A stretch of 64,000 bases of DNA from JAAZBW01 sp035647855. GTDB taxonomy: Bacteria > Actinomycetota > Actinomycetes > Actinomycetales > Actinomycetaceae. The position numbers were made by a program, and so were the translations under genes. The notes beneath the pieces were generated by a model that made no database searches, was not told where the DNA came from, and saw only the letters and a list, made by a program, of their open reading frames with translations. The stretch's first letter is position 1. Each line of letters opens with the position of its first letter. Below are positions 8,600 to 17,812 of this stretch, in pieces. The DNA lies in NCBI GenBank assembly GCA_035647855.1, contig DASRMP010000042.1:101486-165485 (forward strand). The letters are read 5' to 3'.

Positions 8600-11581
8600 T
8601 CAGGCGACCACCCTGAGCGCCGAGCCGGCGCCCGCGCTCCGGTGATCCACCTGGATCTGCTCGTGGATCTGCCGGCGAAGCTCGGTCACGTGCGAGACGA
8701 TCCCGACGGCCCGGCCGTTGGCGGTCAGACCCTGCAGGACGGTCATCACCTTTTCCAGAGTGTCGTCATCGAGAGTGCCAAAGCCCTCGTCCACGAACAG
8801 GGTTCCCAGGTGGATTCCACCGGACTCGTCCGTGACGACGTCCGCGAGTCCGAGTGCCAGCGACAGCGAGGTGTAGAACGTCTCGCCACCGGACAGCGTG
8901 TGCGGAGAACGGACCTTCCCGGTCTTGTAGTCCATCACCTCGAGGCCCAGTCCCTGACCGCGAGCTCGCTGACCACCTTCCTCGTCGCAACGGCGCAGCT
9001 CGTAGCGCCCGTCTGACATCGTGCCGAGCCGTACGTTCGCCGCCCGGATCACCTCTTCGAAGCGGCGCAGCAGCACGTAGGTCGCGAGTTGCATGGAGCG
9101 GCTGTTGTTGCCCTGCGCCACATCGGCCATCCTAACGAGCGCCCGGACTCCGGCGGAGGTCTCCGACTCCGTGGAGAGCGCGACCTCGAGCCTGGCCAGG
9201 CGAACATCCGTGTCCTCGGCGTGTTGCCGCGCGGCGCCCGCTACCTGCTTGGCCTCGTCCCGCGCGCTCGCAGCGGCGTCCCTCTCCGCCACCCGCGATT
9301 CGACCTCCGGGGCCTCCTCACCCGTCAGAGCGGCGATGTCCTGCTCAGTGAGTGTCGCCTCGGCAGTGGTTCGCGCATCCCTGTCCCGGTTGACCCGCGC
9401 CTCGAGAACGATGAGTTCCGGCACCGGAAGAAGTGCGGCCCGCGCTGCGCCCACATCCGCGAACTTGGCGTCACGGCTCGCGTCCTCCAGCGCCGAGACG
9501 GCGGACTGGCGAGCGCGTTCCGCCCGGTCTGCCTCGGCCGCCGCGTTCAGGATTGCCTCGACTTCCTGCTTCTCCGATTCGGCCGCGCTCAGCGCCGCCG
9601 CCACGGATTCGTACGTCCCACGCGCCCGCTCCACCTCGCTGCGGGCCGCGATGAGCTGACCCTTGATCTGGTTCGATTGCGACTCCAGCTCCACGATCCG
9701 TTGATCGAGCGCCGCAATCTCGGTGTCGAGATTCTCCTCGCGTTTCGCAAGATCCTCGAGGTCCTTCTCGATGCCGGGCAGCGATGCGGCGGCAGCAACA
9801 TCCTCTGCGCGTGCCCCGCGCGCCGCGGTGAGGTCCGAGGCGATCGCTTCCACGTCCTGGTCGCCCATCTGAGAGCGGAGTTCGCCCTGCTGTGCAGCGA
9901 GCCGCGCGACCTTCTGAAGAGCTGTGGAGGCCACCTCATCAGCGGCGACGCGTTCCTTGCCTGCCCGTTGCATCTCTGCCTTGCTCACCGCGTCCTCTGG
10001 GCGCCGGGCAGGTGCCGGGTGGCTGAGCGAGCCGCACACCAGACACGGCTCATCCGCGGTGAGTTGCCCGGCCAACTCGCCGGCCAGGCCGTTGAACCAG
10101 CCCTCCCGCGCGGCGGTCTCCCACGCCAGGGCGTCATCCGCAGCGCTCTTCGCGGCGGCGGCGGCAGTGCGGGCGTTGGTGAGTTCTCCGTCCAGCCGGG
10201 CAATCCGCGCGAGCCTCTTCGCAACCCTCTCCAACTCGGCGACCCGCTGCTTGTGCCACGGCAGCCGTGCCTCGGCAGTCCGCGCGGCCGACTGCCGGTC
10301 GGACAACGCCTCCCGCTGCCCAGGCAACCCAGCTCGCGCTGTTTTCTTGCTGTCCAGGGCCGCCACTTCCCGCGCGGAATCCCGGCCGAGCCGTACCAGA
10401 CTCGCCTCGAATTCGCGGACCGCATCCTCGTGCTTCAGCGAGCTGCGGAGACCCTCGGCGCTGGTATTCAGGGCATCGCGGCGGCCGGCCAGTTGGGCGT
10501 CATCGAGGGCGCGGACCTCCGCACGGGCAACCGCGCGTGCCCGCGCGACCGCCTCCGCCGCGCCTGCAGCGGCCCGCGCCGCCGAATCGGCGTTCCCGAA
10601 CAGGCTGCGCAGCCCGGTGGCCGTCTTCGCCCGTTCCAGCCGCTCCCGATCCGTGGCGATGCTCTCGGCTCGCTCTTCGATATCCCTCAGCACGGCCAGG
10701 GCGGACGCTTGGCGAGCAAGGAGCTTCTCCAAGGCGCGCGCCGAATCCAGCCGCCCTTGCGCCTGGCAGGCTACGTCCGCAGCCCGCTGCGCCTCGGCCT
10801 CCACACGCGCCGCCTCCGCCCGTACGCCCGCCACGAGCGCCGCAGCAGCCTCACGCAGCACCGACGAGTCGATCCACGTGGCCGAACCGATCTCGGGCAC
10901 GTCCTCGCGCTCGCCCCACAGGTTCTGTACCGCCGTCCCGACCGTCCGCCGCGCCTCCTCGACCCGCCCTCGCGCCTCCCTGGCGCGTTCGCGCAGTGCC
11001 TCCTGGGTGTTCTGGTAGACGCGGGTAGCGAAAATACTCTGCAGGAGGGTCCTGCGATCGTCCGGCCTGGTGGTGAGGAACCGGGCGAACTCGCCCTGCG
11101 GCAGAACGATGGTCTGAAGGAACTGCTCCTTCGTGAGACCGATGATCTCCTGGATCTCGGCCCCCACGTCTCGCGGGCCTCCGACGATTGACTCGCCCGC
11201 ATCGGCATCCCCGATCTGATCCTCGGCCGTGAGCCGGAACAGCTTGGCGTCCGACTTCTCCAAGGTGGAACCGCTCCCACGGGCCTTCGGCCGCCAATAC
11301 TCCGGCGACCGCCAAACTCGATACAACCCCGAGGACGTCGAGAACGCCAGCTCGGCGAATGGTCTCACCCCAGGATCGGCGTGGTCGGAGTGCAGTCGTT
11401 CCTTGGTTCCCTCGATGCTGCCGTACAGCGCGAACGTGATCGCATCGATGATGCTCGACTTCCCGGTGCCCGTGGGCCCGCAGAGAAGGAAGAGCCCCGA
11501 GACCGCGAGCTTCTCGAAGTCGATCTCGTGCTCGCCCGGATAGGGTCCGAGCGCCCGGAATCTCAACCGATGAATGCGCAT
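8600..11581 (-). CDS. sbcC: Exonuclease subunit SbcC
   Basis: SbcC is the SMC/Rad50-type ATPase that, with the SbcD nuclease, cleaves hairpins and blocked DNA ends. The 993-residue protein starts with MRIHRLRFRALGPYPGEHEIDF and Walker A LLCGPTGTGKSSIIDAI. Two long coiled-coil arms flank a central zinc hook CLVCG (about residue 520), and the C-terminal head has the signature LSGGETFYTSLSLALG and Walker B TLFVDEGFGTLDDD. Its ATG shares one base with the TGA of sbcD (TGATG), so the complex is made from one message. Length and all motifs are normal for an actinobacterial SbcC. Confidence 0.95.
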   Translation of the reverse strand: MRIHRLRFRALGPYPGEHEIDFEKLAVSGLFLLCGPTGTGKSSIIDAITFALYGSIEGTKERLHSDHADPGVRPFAELAFSTSSGLYRVWRSPEYWRPKARGSGSTLEKSDAKLFRLTAEDQIGDADAGESIVGGPRDVGAEIQEIIGLTKEQFLQTIVLPQGEFARFLTTRPDDRRTLLQSIFATRVYQNTQEALRERAREARGRVEEARRTVGTAVQNLWGEREDVPEIGSATWIDSSVLREAAAALVAGVRAEAARVEAEAQRAADVACQAQGRLDSARALEKLLARQASALAVLRDIEERAESIATDRERLERAKTATGLRSLFGNADSAARAAAGAAEAVARARAVARAEVRALDDAQLAGRRDALNTSAEGLRSSLKHEDAVREFEASLVRLGRDSAREVAALDSKKTARAGLPGQREALSDRQSAARTAEARLPWHKQRVAELERVAKRLARIARLDGELTNARTAAAAAKSAADDALAWETAAREGWFNGLAGELAGQLTADEPCLVCGSLSHPAPARRPEDAVSKAEMQRAGKERVAADEVASTALQKVARLAAQQGELRSQMGDQDVEAIASDLTAARGARAEDVAAAASLPGIEKDLEDLAKREENLDTEIAALDQRIVELESQSNQIKGQLIAARSEVERARGTYESVAAALSAAESEKQEVEAILNAAAEADRAERARQSAVSALEDASRDAKFADVGAARAALLPVPELIVLEARVNRDRDARTTAEATLTEQDIAALTGEEAPEVESRVAERDAAASARDEAKQVAGAARQHAEDTDVRLARLEVALSTESETSAGVRALVRMADVAQGNNSRSMQLATYVLLRRFEEVIRAANVRLGTMSDGRYELRRCDEEGGQRARGQGLGLEVMDYKTGKVRSPHTLSGGETFYTSLSLALGLADVVTDESGGIHLGTLFVDEGFGTLDDDTLEKVMTVLQGLTANGRAVGIVSHVTELRRQIHEQIQVDHRSAGAGSALRVVA

Positions 11582-12747
11582 CAGACCACGGCTCCCTGGG
11601 CCATCTCATACGCGTGCTGCAGCACATGCGTCTCCTCCACCGTGGGCGGCTCGCCCGTGGCCTCCGTGACGAATCCCTCGAGCACCTCATGCGGGTCTGC
11701 GCTCGCCATCGCCATGCCCTGGATCGCGCCGGGTGCCGCCTCGGGCACATGGACCGTCACGATCGCATGCGGGAACCGGTCCAGAATTCGCTGCCGCATG
11801 TACTCCGGCCGGTGGGTGTCGGTGACGGTGACCTTGACCCAAGCGTCCGCCGCCGAGTCGTACTTCCCCGAGAGCACGTCATCAAGAGGGCCGCGCATCT
11901 CGGCGAGCCGGCGCAGCACGGGCGCCTCCACCAGCTCGGTGCGCACCCGCTCACCGGTGAAGTCCACAATCACCGACGACTTCCTGTGGTTCCGCTCCGA
12001 GAACGAGAACGCGATCGGTGAGCCCGAGTACCGGGCGGCGAGGCCGTTCGCCCTCACCGCCTGTGGTCCGTGCAGGTGGCCGAGCGCGAGGTAGTCCAGT
12101 TCGCTGCCGAACACGCCCACGGGGACGTCTCCCACGCCTCCCACGCGCAGATCCCGCTCCGAATCGCTCACCTCTCCGCCGACGACGAACGCGTGCGCCA
12201 TCCCGATCACCGGCACCCGCTCGGCCGCCCGTGCACGCCGCGCCGCGGCATCCGCCTCCACCCGGCGCATCGCCGCGCCGAGTACGCCCAGATGAGAGCG
12301 TTCCGGGATCTCATCACCTTCGGCGAGACGACGGCGAGTGAGGTCCGGGTCCAGATATGGGAGTGCGTACACGATGGCGCCGAGGTTCCCATCGGTGCCG
12401 GGAAGCTCGACTGGCACGCCCACCTCCGCCGGATCGGAACGGATGGCCAACTCGGACCGGAGCATCCCGGCTCCGAAGCCGAGCCTCACCGCTGAATCGT
12501 GATTGCCCGAGGTGAGCACCACGCGTGTCAGCGAGCAGAGGCGGCACAGCACGTCCGAGAGCAGTTGGACGGACTCCAGTGGCGGCACCGCTCTGTCATA
12601 GACATCACCGGAGACGAGGACCGCATCGATCCGCTCCGACCTGACGACATCCACCAAATGGTCGAAGTAGGCAGCGTGCGCGTCCGCCAGTGACATCCCG
12701 TGGAGATTCCGCCCCACGTGCCAGTCCGAAGTGTGAAGGATCCGCAT
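11581..12747 (-). CDS. sbcD: Exonuclease subunit SbcD
   Basis: The 388-residue Mre11-type metallophosphoesterase partner of SbcC. Visible metal-binding motifs in order are DWHVGRN, GDVYDRA, TSGNHDSA, GMAHAF and ALGHLHGPQ, followed by a capping domain. ATG 12747 opens the standard MRILHTSDWHVG N-terminus; an upstream in-frame start is unlikely because it adds 18 residues not seen in the family. The gene is upstream of and overlaps sbcC by one base. The 256 bp before it are shared with the divergent ABC transporter gene. Confidence 0.95.
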   Translation of the reverse strand: MRILHTSDWHVGRNLHGMSLADAHAAYFDHLVDVVRSERIDAVLVSGDVYDRAVPPLESVQLLSDVLCRLCSLTRVVLTSGNHDSAVRLGFGAGMLRSELAIRSDPAEVGVPVELPGTDGNLGAIVYALPYLDPDLTRRRLAEGDEIPERSHLGVLGAAMRRVEADAAARRARAAERVPVIGMAHAFVVGGEVSDSERDLRVGGVGDVPVGVFGSELDYLALGHLHGPQAVRANGLAARYSGSPIAFSFSERNHRKSSVIVDFTGERVRTELVEAPVLRRLAEMRGPLDDVLSGKYDSAADAWVKVTVTDTHRPEYMRQRILDRFPHAIVTVHVPEAAPGAIQGMAMASADPHEVLEGFVTEATGEPPTVEETHVLQHAYEMAQGAVV

Positions 12748-12881
12748 GACCCCACGGTAGCCGGGGGGTCTGACAACGACGCCGACGCCCCGCGCCACCA
12801 TCGCCTGGACGTGAGGACGCCCGGCGGCCAGAACGGGCGATGGAACACCCGAAAGGCCCTCGCGTACGCAGGTTTTCCGTG

Positions 12882-12900
12882 AAAGGCTGATCTCACCTTG
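12882..12900 (+). promoter_or_regulatory. Candidate DtxR/IdeR iron box upstream of the ABC transporter
   Basis: The core AGGCTGATCTCACCT matches the actinobacterial iron-box core AGGTTAGCCTAACCT at 10 of 15 positions, with both outer half-sites (AGG.T and CT.ACCT) kept. It lies about 104 bp before the ABC transporter start, in the shared region with sbcD. The neighbouring siderophore-interacting protein makes iron control plausible; binding by IdeR/DtxR is inference. Confidence 0.4.
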
Positions 12901-13003
12901 CTCGTCCGTACCGCAGAGGGAACGGCCCCCGATCTCTCTGTCTGCGCGGCCAGGAACTGATCGAGGCGTCTTGCCATGCCGATTTGATGACTGGTCGTGA
13001 TGA

Positions 13004-14731
13004 ATGATGGGGCAATTGCTTCGCCCGGTTCGAGGGTGGATGACCTTCGGGGCCGCGTGCGCGTTGGTCTCAAGTGTCCTGGGGATCGTCCCCTATGTGG
13101 CGATCACGGAGATCGCCCGGGTGCTCGTGCGGGACGGGACCGAGGCAGATCACCGGCAACTGCTGGTGTGGGCCGGCATCGCCGTCGGATCGCAGCTTCT
13201 CAAGCAACTCTTCTCTCAGGCCGGCCTCGGCGCCGGCCACCTCGTGGAGGCCCGCTTCCGCGGCATCGTGCGCCAACGACTTGCTGCGCACCTGCAGAAG
13301 GTGCCACTCGGCTGGTTCACCCGCCACAGCTCGGGTGAAATCCGCAAGGTGATGATCGACGACGTCAACGCCGTGCACACGCTGGTCGCCCACGCCGGAA
13401 CGGACGTCACAGCAGGAATCGCCGGCCCCGTGTTCGGACTGGTCTACCTGTTCGTCGTCGACTGGCGGATGGCCCTCGTCCTGCTCCTTTGGCTGCTGGT
13501 GTTGTTCGGCGTGGTGGCAGTGTGGCTGTCCAGGAGTCCGGACCTGTTCGGTGCCTTCTACGAGGCGGAGGCGAACATGTCCTCGGCCTCAGTCGAGATC
13601 GTGGACGGAATCGCGGAGGTGAAGAACTACGGCCTGGTAGGCGAGGTGTTCGAACGTTTCGACGAAGCGCGTACGCGGTACAGCGCGATCAGCTACGAGT
13701 GGCTCCAGGGAATGGCGCGCCCCACGGTACTTCTGCAGGCAGCGATCATGCCGGCCGTCATGGCCATTCCGATCCTGGGAATGGGACTCGTCTTCACCGG
13801 TCAGGGGTGGAGCGAACCCGTGGACATCCTGCCGTTCCTCATGCTCGGAATCGGCCTCCCATCCTCCCTTTACTCGCTGCTGGCACTGACGCAGCACCTG
13901 AACGAGTCCATCCAGTCCGCGCGCAAACTGACGGACGTCCTCGCCTCGCCTCCCCTCGCCGAGACGGCGAGCCCGGCGGAGATCATCGGCAACGACATCC
14001 GGGTGGATAACCTCACGTTCGGCTACGACGAGGACTTCGTGCTGCATGACGTGAACCTGAGCCTTCCGGCCGGATCCATGACCGCTCTTGTTGGACCGTC
14101 CGGATCCGGTAAGACCACCCTGGCGCGACTGATCGCCAGATTCTGGGATCCGGTGTCCGGTTCGATTCAGATCGGTGGCGTCGACCTGCGGGATGTCTCC
14201 AGCGCCGAGCTTCTCCGCCGCGTCGCGCTCGTGTTCCAGGATGTCGCCCTGTTGCGCACCTCTGTGCATGACAACATCGCCCTGGCCCGGCCGGATGCCA
14301 GTCGGCATGAGGTGGAGCAGGCGGCCCGTGCCGCACAGATCCACGAACGGATCGTGGAACTCCCGCACGGGTATGACACAGTACTGGAGCAGGAGGGCGC
14401 CCACCTGTCCGGCGGAGAGGCACAGCGGGTCACGATCGCCCGGGCGATCCTCGCAGACGCACCCGTTCTGATCCTGGACGAGGCGACGGCGTACGCCGAT
14501 CCGCACAGCGAACACCTGATCCGGCAGGCTCTGTCCGCGCTCCAGGCGGACCGCACCGTTCTTGTCATCGCACACCGGCTTGCGAGTATTCGCCATGCCG
14601 ACCAGATCGTCGTGCTGGATCACGGACGGGTGGTGGAGGGGGGAACCCACGAGGAGTTGCTCCGGGCCGGTTCCACCTACTCCTCCATGTGGAACGCACA
14701 GCACGTCGATGAGCAGGAGGCGCTCGCATGA
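13004..14731 (+). CDS. ABC transporter, permease-ATPase fusion, subunit 1 (IrtA/YbtP-like)
   Basis: A 575-residue type IV ABC half-transporter: six membrane helices in roughly the first 310 residues, then an ATPase domain with Walker A GPSGSGKTTLARL, signature LSGGEAQRV, Walker B VLILDEATAYAD and the switch IAHRL. It starts as MMGQLLRPVRGWMTFG and pairs with the next gene by an ATGA overlap, so the two probably form a heterodimer. In mycobacteria the same type of pair (IrtAB) imports ferric siderophores, and IrtA carries a fused siderophore-interacting domain; here that activity is a separate convergent gene. Export of another substrate cannot be excluded from sequence alone. Confidence 0.85.
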   Translation: MMGQLLRPVRGWMTFGAACALVSSVLGIVPYVAITEIARVLVRDGTEADHRQLLVWAGIAVGSQLLKQLFSQAGLGAGHLVEARFRGIVRQRLAAHLQKVPLGWFTRHSSGEIRKVMIDDVNAVHTLVAHAGTDVTAGIAGPVFGLVYLFVVDWRMALVLLLWLLVLFGVVAVWLSRSPDLFGAFYEAEANMSSASVEIVDGIAEVKNYGLVGEVFERFDEARTRYSAISYEWLQGMARPTVLLQAAIMPAVMAIPILGMGLVFTGQGWSEPVDILPFLMLGIGLPSSLYSLLALTQHLNESIQSARKLTDVLASPPLAETASPAEIIGNDIRVDNLTFGYDEDFVLHDVNLSLPAGSMTALVGPSGSGKTTLARLIARFWDPVSGSIQIGGVDLRDVSSAELLRRVALVFQDVALLRTSVHDNIALARPDASRHEVEQAARAAQIHERIVELPHGYDTVLEQEGAHLSGGEAQRVTIARAILADAPVLILDEATAYADPHSEHLIRQALSALQADRTVLVIAHRLASIRHADQIVVLDHGRVVEGGTHEELLRAGSTYSSMWNAQHVDEQEALA

Positions 14732-16470
14732 TCTCCCTCATGCGCCGTCACCTCGGCGATAGGGCACGCCTCGATCGGCTCACCCTCGCGTTTGCGGCCG
14801 GCGGCATTTTCCAGGGGACCGCACTCATGCTCCTGATCGGATTCCTCAGGAGTTTCCTCGACGGCGACGCTTCCGGTGCCACGGCGTGGTTCGCCTGGTT
14901 CACGGGCACTGCCCTCGTTGCCGCCGTGATCTACGCGAAGGCCATGACGTGGGCGACGCGGATCAGCGTGTTCGGTGTCTCCGATTCCATGATCCAGGCG
15001 GTCGGGGACCGGCTGGTCCGACTTCCGCTTGGCTGGTTCGACGCCCAGGCGAAGGCCCGGGTCATCAAGATCCTCAAACAGGACACGAACACCGTCTCGC
15101 ACGGCCCCTCGATCGTGCTGCCGGTGATCACGACCAATCTGGCCACCGTCGGCACGATCATGCTCGCCACGCTCGTGATCGACTGGCGGATGGGGCTGAC
15201 ACTCGCCCTCGCCTCACCGATCCTGTGGTGGCTCTACCGCTGGCAGGAACGCCTCCTCGACGCCCCCACCGACGAGCACGATTCCGCGGTGGAGGACCTC
15301 GGCGGGCGGGTCGTCGAATTTGCGCAGGCCCAGCCCGTGCTGCGCGCGGCGGGCCACACTGATACGCCCTGGGATCTCCTGGACGACGCCATCACATCCG
15401 AGGCGCTCCTCAACCAGCTGCTGCAGCGGGCACAGGCTCGGCCTGCCTCATGGTTCCTTGCCACCGCGATGGCGGCCATGCTCGCCGCGCTCGGAGTGGG
15501 CCTGTGGCTCGTGACAAGCGGCGGGCTTGACGCCATCACCTTCATCGCACTGATGCTCATTGTCACGCGCTTCATCGAACCACTCAGCCTGCTCATTCAC
15601 TACGCTGCCGAGGTCTCCCACGTCAAGAAGGCCATCCTCAGTGCTGCAACCGTCCTCGACGCGCCCCTCCTTCCCGAGCCGGACGCTCCCGCCGAGCCAA
15701 GCGGGGAGGGCTGCGATCTGGAGGATGTGGGATTCGGCTACGACTCCCGCCAGGTCCTGCACGGCTTCACCCTCGAAGTGGCGCCCCGCACGGTGACCGC
15801 ACTCGTTGGGCCCTCCGGATCCGGGAAGACGACCGTGCTCCGGATGCTCGCCCGGTTCTGGGACGCCGAACAGGGCCGCGTCCGCCACGGCGAACGGGAT
15901 GTGCGCGAACTCGGCACCGACCGGGTCATGGCGAACACCGCGATGGTCTTCCAAGACGTCTACCTCTTCGACACCAGTATCCGCGAGAACGTCCTGATCG
16001 CGCGGCCGGACGCGTCCGAGGAGGAACTCGACGCCGCGGCGCGTGCAGCCGCACTTGACGAGGTGCTCCAGCGCCTTCCCCAGGGCTGGGGCACCCGGGT
16101 GGGCGAGGGTGGCACGCGCCTGTCCGGTGGCGAACGTCAACGCGTGTCCCTGGCTCGTGCGTTCCTCCGTGCCGCTCCCGTGGTCCTCCTCGACGAGGCC
16201 ACCTCGTCCCTCGACGGGCTCAGCGAACGCCGCGTCACCGATGCGATCGCCAGCCTCGCCGAGACCCGCGCCGTCCTCGTCATCGCGCATCGCCTTACCA
16301 CCGTGAAGGGGGCCGGCACCATCGTCACCGTCTCGGACGGGCGGGTGGCCGGGACCGGCACGCACGAGCAACTGCTTGCCGATCCGCAGAGCATCTACGC
16401 GCAGTTCTGGGCCGACCAGACGCGGTCCGCCCACTGGCAGTTGCGCGGCACCGATGAGAAACGCGGCTGA
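14728..16470 (+). CDS. ABC transporter, permease-ATPase fusion, subunit 2 (IrtB/YbtQ-like)
   Basis: The 580-residue partner of the preceding half-transporter. A six-helix membrane domain is followed by an ATPase with Walker A GPSGSGKTTVLRM, signature LSGGERQRV, Walker B VVLLDEATSSLD and IAHRL. The two subunits differ at the residue after the Walker B D-E-A-T segment (AYAD in subunit 1, SSLD here). The start ATG overlaps the stop of subunit 1. The siderophore-interacting protein gene ends 147 bases downstream on the opposite strand, supporting an iron-siderophore function. Confidence 0.85.
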   Translation: MISLMRRHLGDRARLDRLTLAFAAGGIFQGTALMLLIGFLRSFLDGDASGATAWFAWFTGTALVAAVIYAKAMTWATRISVFGVSDSMIQAVGDRLVRLPLGWFDAQAKARVIKILKQDTNTVSHGPSIVLPVITTNLATVGTIMLATLVIDWRMGLTLALASPILWWLYRWQERLLDAPTDEHDSAVEDLGGRVVEFAQAQPVLRAAGHTDTPWDLLDDAITSEALLNQLLQRAQARPASWFLATAMAAMLAALGVGLWLVTSGGLDAITFIALMLIVTRFIEPLSLLIHYAAEVSHVKKAILSAATVLDAPLLPEPDAPAEPSGEGCDLEDVGFGYDSRQVLHGFTLEVAPRTVTALVGPSGSGKTTVLRMLARFWDAEQGRVRHGERDVRELGTDRVMANTAMVFQDVYLFDTSIRENVLIARPDASEEELDAAARAAALDEVLQRLPQGWGTRVGEGGTRLSGGERQRVSLARAFLRAAPVVLLDEATSSLDGLSERRVTDAIASLAETRAVLVIAHRLTTVKGAGTIVTVSDGRVAGTGTHEQLLADPQSIYAQFWADQTRSAHWQLRGTDEKRG

Positions 16471-16489
16471 CCGGTCCAAGCGTGCCGCT

Positions 16490-16510
16490 CGGCCCTACGA
16501 GTGAGGGCCG
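16490..16510. terminator. Possible hairpin between convergent ABC and SIP genes
   Basis: CGGCCCT at 16490-16496 and AGGGCCG at 16504-16510 can form a 7-bp stem with a 7-base loop just after the ABC operon. There is no U-tract, so termination is only a guess from position. Confidence 0.3.
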
Positions 16511-16617
16511 GCATGTGGTGGAACTGGGGCGCGGCAGCGGGACGCGCCGACGGGCGCGCGGAATCAGACGGGCGCACGGAATCACTGGTGAGGTATGCGT
16601 GCCGCAGTGGCCGATTG

Positions 16618-17571
16618 TCAGGCGGCGTCTTCCTCGATTCTGCCGATCGGCAGGCGCTTCTCGGCCTGGAAGACATCCTCGGCGCGGCCGCGGGCCCAGT
16701 AGCCGGATATCGAGAGCTGCTCGCGCGGAATGCCTCGGCGGGACAGTACCCTGCGCACTGCCTTGATCGACTCACGCTCACCGTGTGCGAACACGAATAC
16801 TCCCGCGGTGCCGGACGGGGCAGCCTCACCCCACTTGCCGCCCTCGAGAGCGCGGGCGAGGAACTCGATATCAGACGTGTCGGCGTTGATCAGCCAGTTG
16901 AGCTGGATGCTCGCCGGGGTCTCGATGTCGATGATGTCCCGGGCGTCGGTGAGTTCGATGTGGGCCACACCCTGCGCACCCTCGGGGAGGCGTTCGATCG
17001 CGGCGGCGATCGCGGGAAGTGCGGAATGGTCGCCGACGAAGATGTGCCACGAGGTGGAGTCCGCGGGCGCGTATGCACCGCCCGGACCCATGAACGCGAA
17101 CCTGTCTTCCGGCTTGGCGCCCGCCGCCCACGGGGCTGCGATACCGCTGTCACCGTGGATCACGAAATCGAGTGCCAATTGACGCTTCTCGGCATCAAAC
17201 CAGCGGACCGTGTACGTGCGCGTCACGGGGATTTGCTCGCGAGGGAGCGTCTCGCGGAGCGCCGCCATGTCGTAGGGCGGTTCGAGGCCGAGAGCCGGAT
17301 CCGGGAAGAGGATCTTGACGTACGCGTCGGTCATGCCGTTGTCCTCGAAGTTGGCGAGACCCTCACCACCTGCGATCAGGCGCACAAGATTGGGACTGAC
17401 CCATTCCACTGACACCACCTGGGCCACGTGCTGCGGCCTGTCCGGGCGCCGGCCATGAGGCGGGGACCCGCCCTGCAGTGAGACGCCGCCCTGCTGTGAA
17501 GGCGTGCCGGATGCGGGCTGCTGCCCGTTGGCGGGCTGGTGTGGGGTCGGAGGCGTGGAAGTTTCTGTCAA
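16618..17571 (-). CDS. Siderophore-interacting protein (FAD-dependent ferric-siderophore reductase)
   Basis: A 317-residue SIP-family flavoprotein that should reduce ferric siderophores in the cytoplasm with NAD(P)H and release Fe2+. After a disordered Pro/Gln/Gly-rich N-terminus of about 50 residues come the FAD-binding PVTRTYTVRWFD segment, DFVIHGDSGIAAPWA, AKPEDRFAFMGPGGAY and the NAD(P)H-side FVGDHSALPAIAAAIE and VFAHGERESIKAVRR motifs. The chosen start is TTG 17571, with ACGAGG at good spacing; longer in-frame starts lack a binding site. It converges on the ABC transporter pair, which probably imports its substrate. Confidence 0.85.
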   Translation of the reverse strand: MTETSTPPTPHQPANGQQPASGTPSQQGGVSLQGGSPPHGRRPDRPQHVAQVVSVEWVSPNLVRLIAGGEGLANFEDNGMTDAYVKILFPDPALGLEPPYDMAALRETLPREQIPVTRTYTVRWFDAEKRQLALDFVIHGDSGIAAPWAAGAKPEDRFAFMGPGGAYAPADSTSWHIFVGDHSALPAIAAAIERLPEGAQGVAHIELTDARDIIDIETPASIQLNWLINADTSDIEFLARALEGGKWGEAAPSGTAGVFVFAHGERESIKAVRRVLSRRGIPREQLSISGYWARGRAEDVFQAEKRLPIGRIEEDAA

Positions 17572-17662
17572 AGTTGTGCCTCGTTCTGGGGTGGGTTGAA
17601 GATCCCACGGCGAATTGCTCACCGGAAGGGAACGGAGTGTGTGGATGCACACTCTAATCGAA

Positions 17663-17681
17663 TAACGCAACGCTAGCGTAA
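17663..17681 (-). promoter_or_regulatory. Weak iron-box-like site upstream of the SIP gene
   Basis: Read on the minus strand, TTACGCTAGCGTTGCGTTA agrees with the DtxR consensus TTAGGTTAGCCTAACCTAA at 12 of 19 positions and contains the 10-bp palindrome ACGCTAGCGT. It lies about 90 bp before the SIP start. Alone it would be weak; the better site at 12882 upstream of the matching transporter raises its interest. Confidence 0.3.
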
Positions 17682-17812
17682 CGAAAATGGATTTGGAACC
17701 GGCTGCCCAACAGGTGGCCGCCGAGTGCTGCCCACGCCGCGCAGATCAGAACACCACCTGGCCGGCGATCCCGCCCACGAGCACCGCGAGATGACTCACC
17801 CCCGCCTATCGG

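Noticed and set aside
9089..11191. 700-codon frame antisense to sbcC
   Set aside because: sbcC has complete motifs on the other strand; the antisense frame is a GC-bias shadow with Arg/Leu/Gly-rich content.
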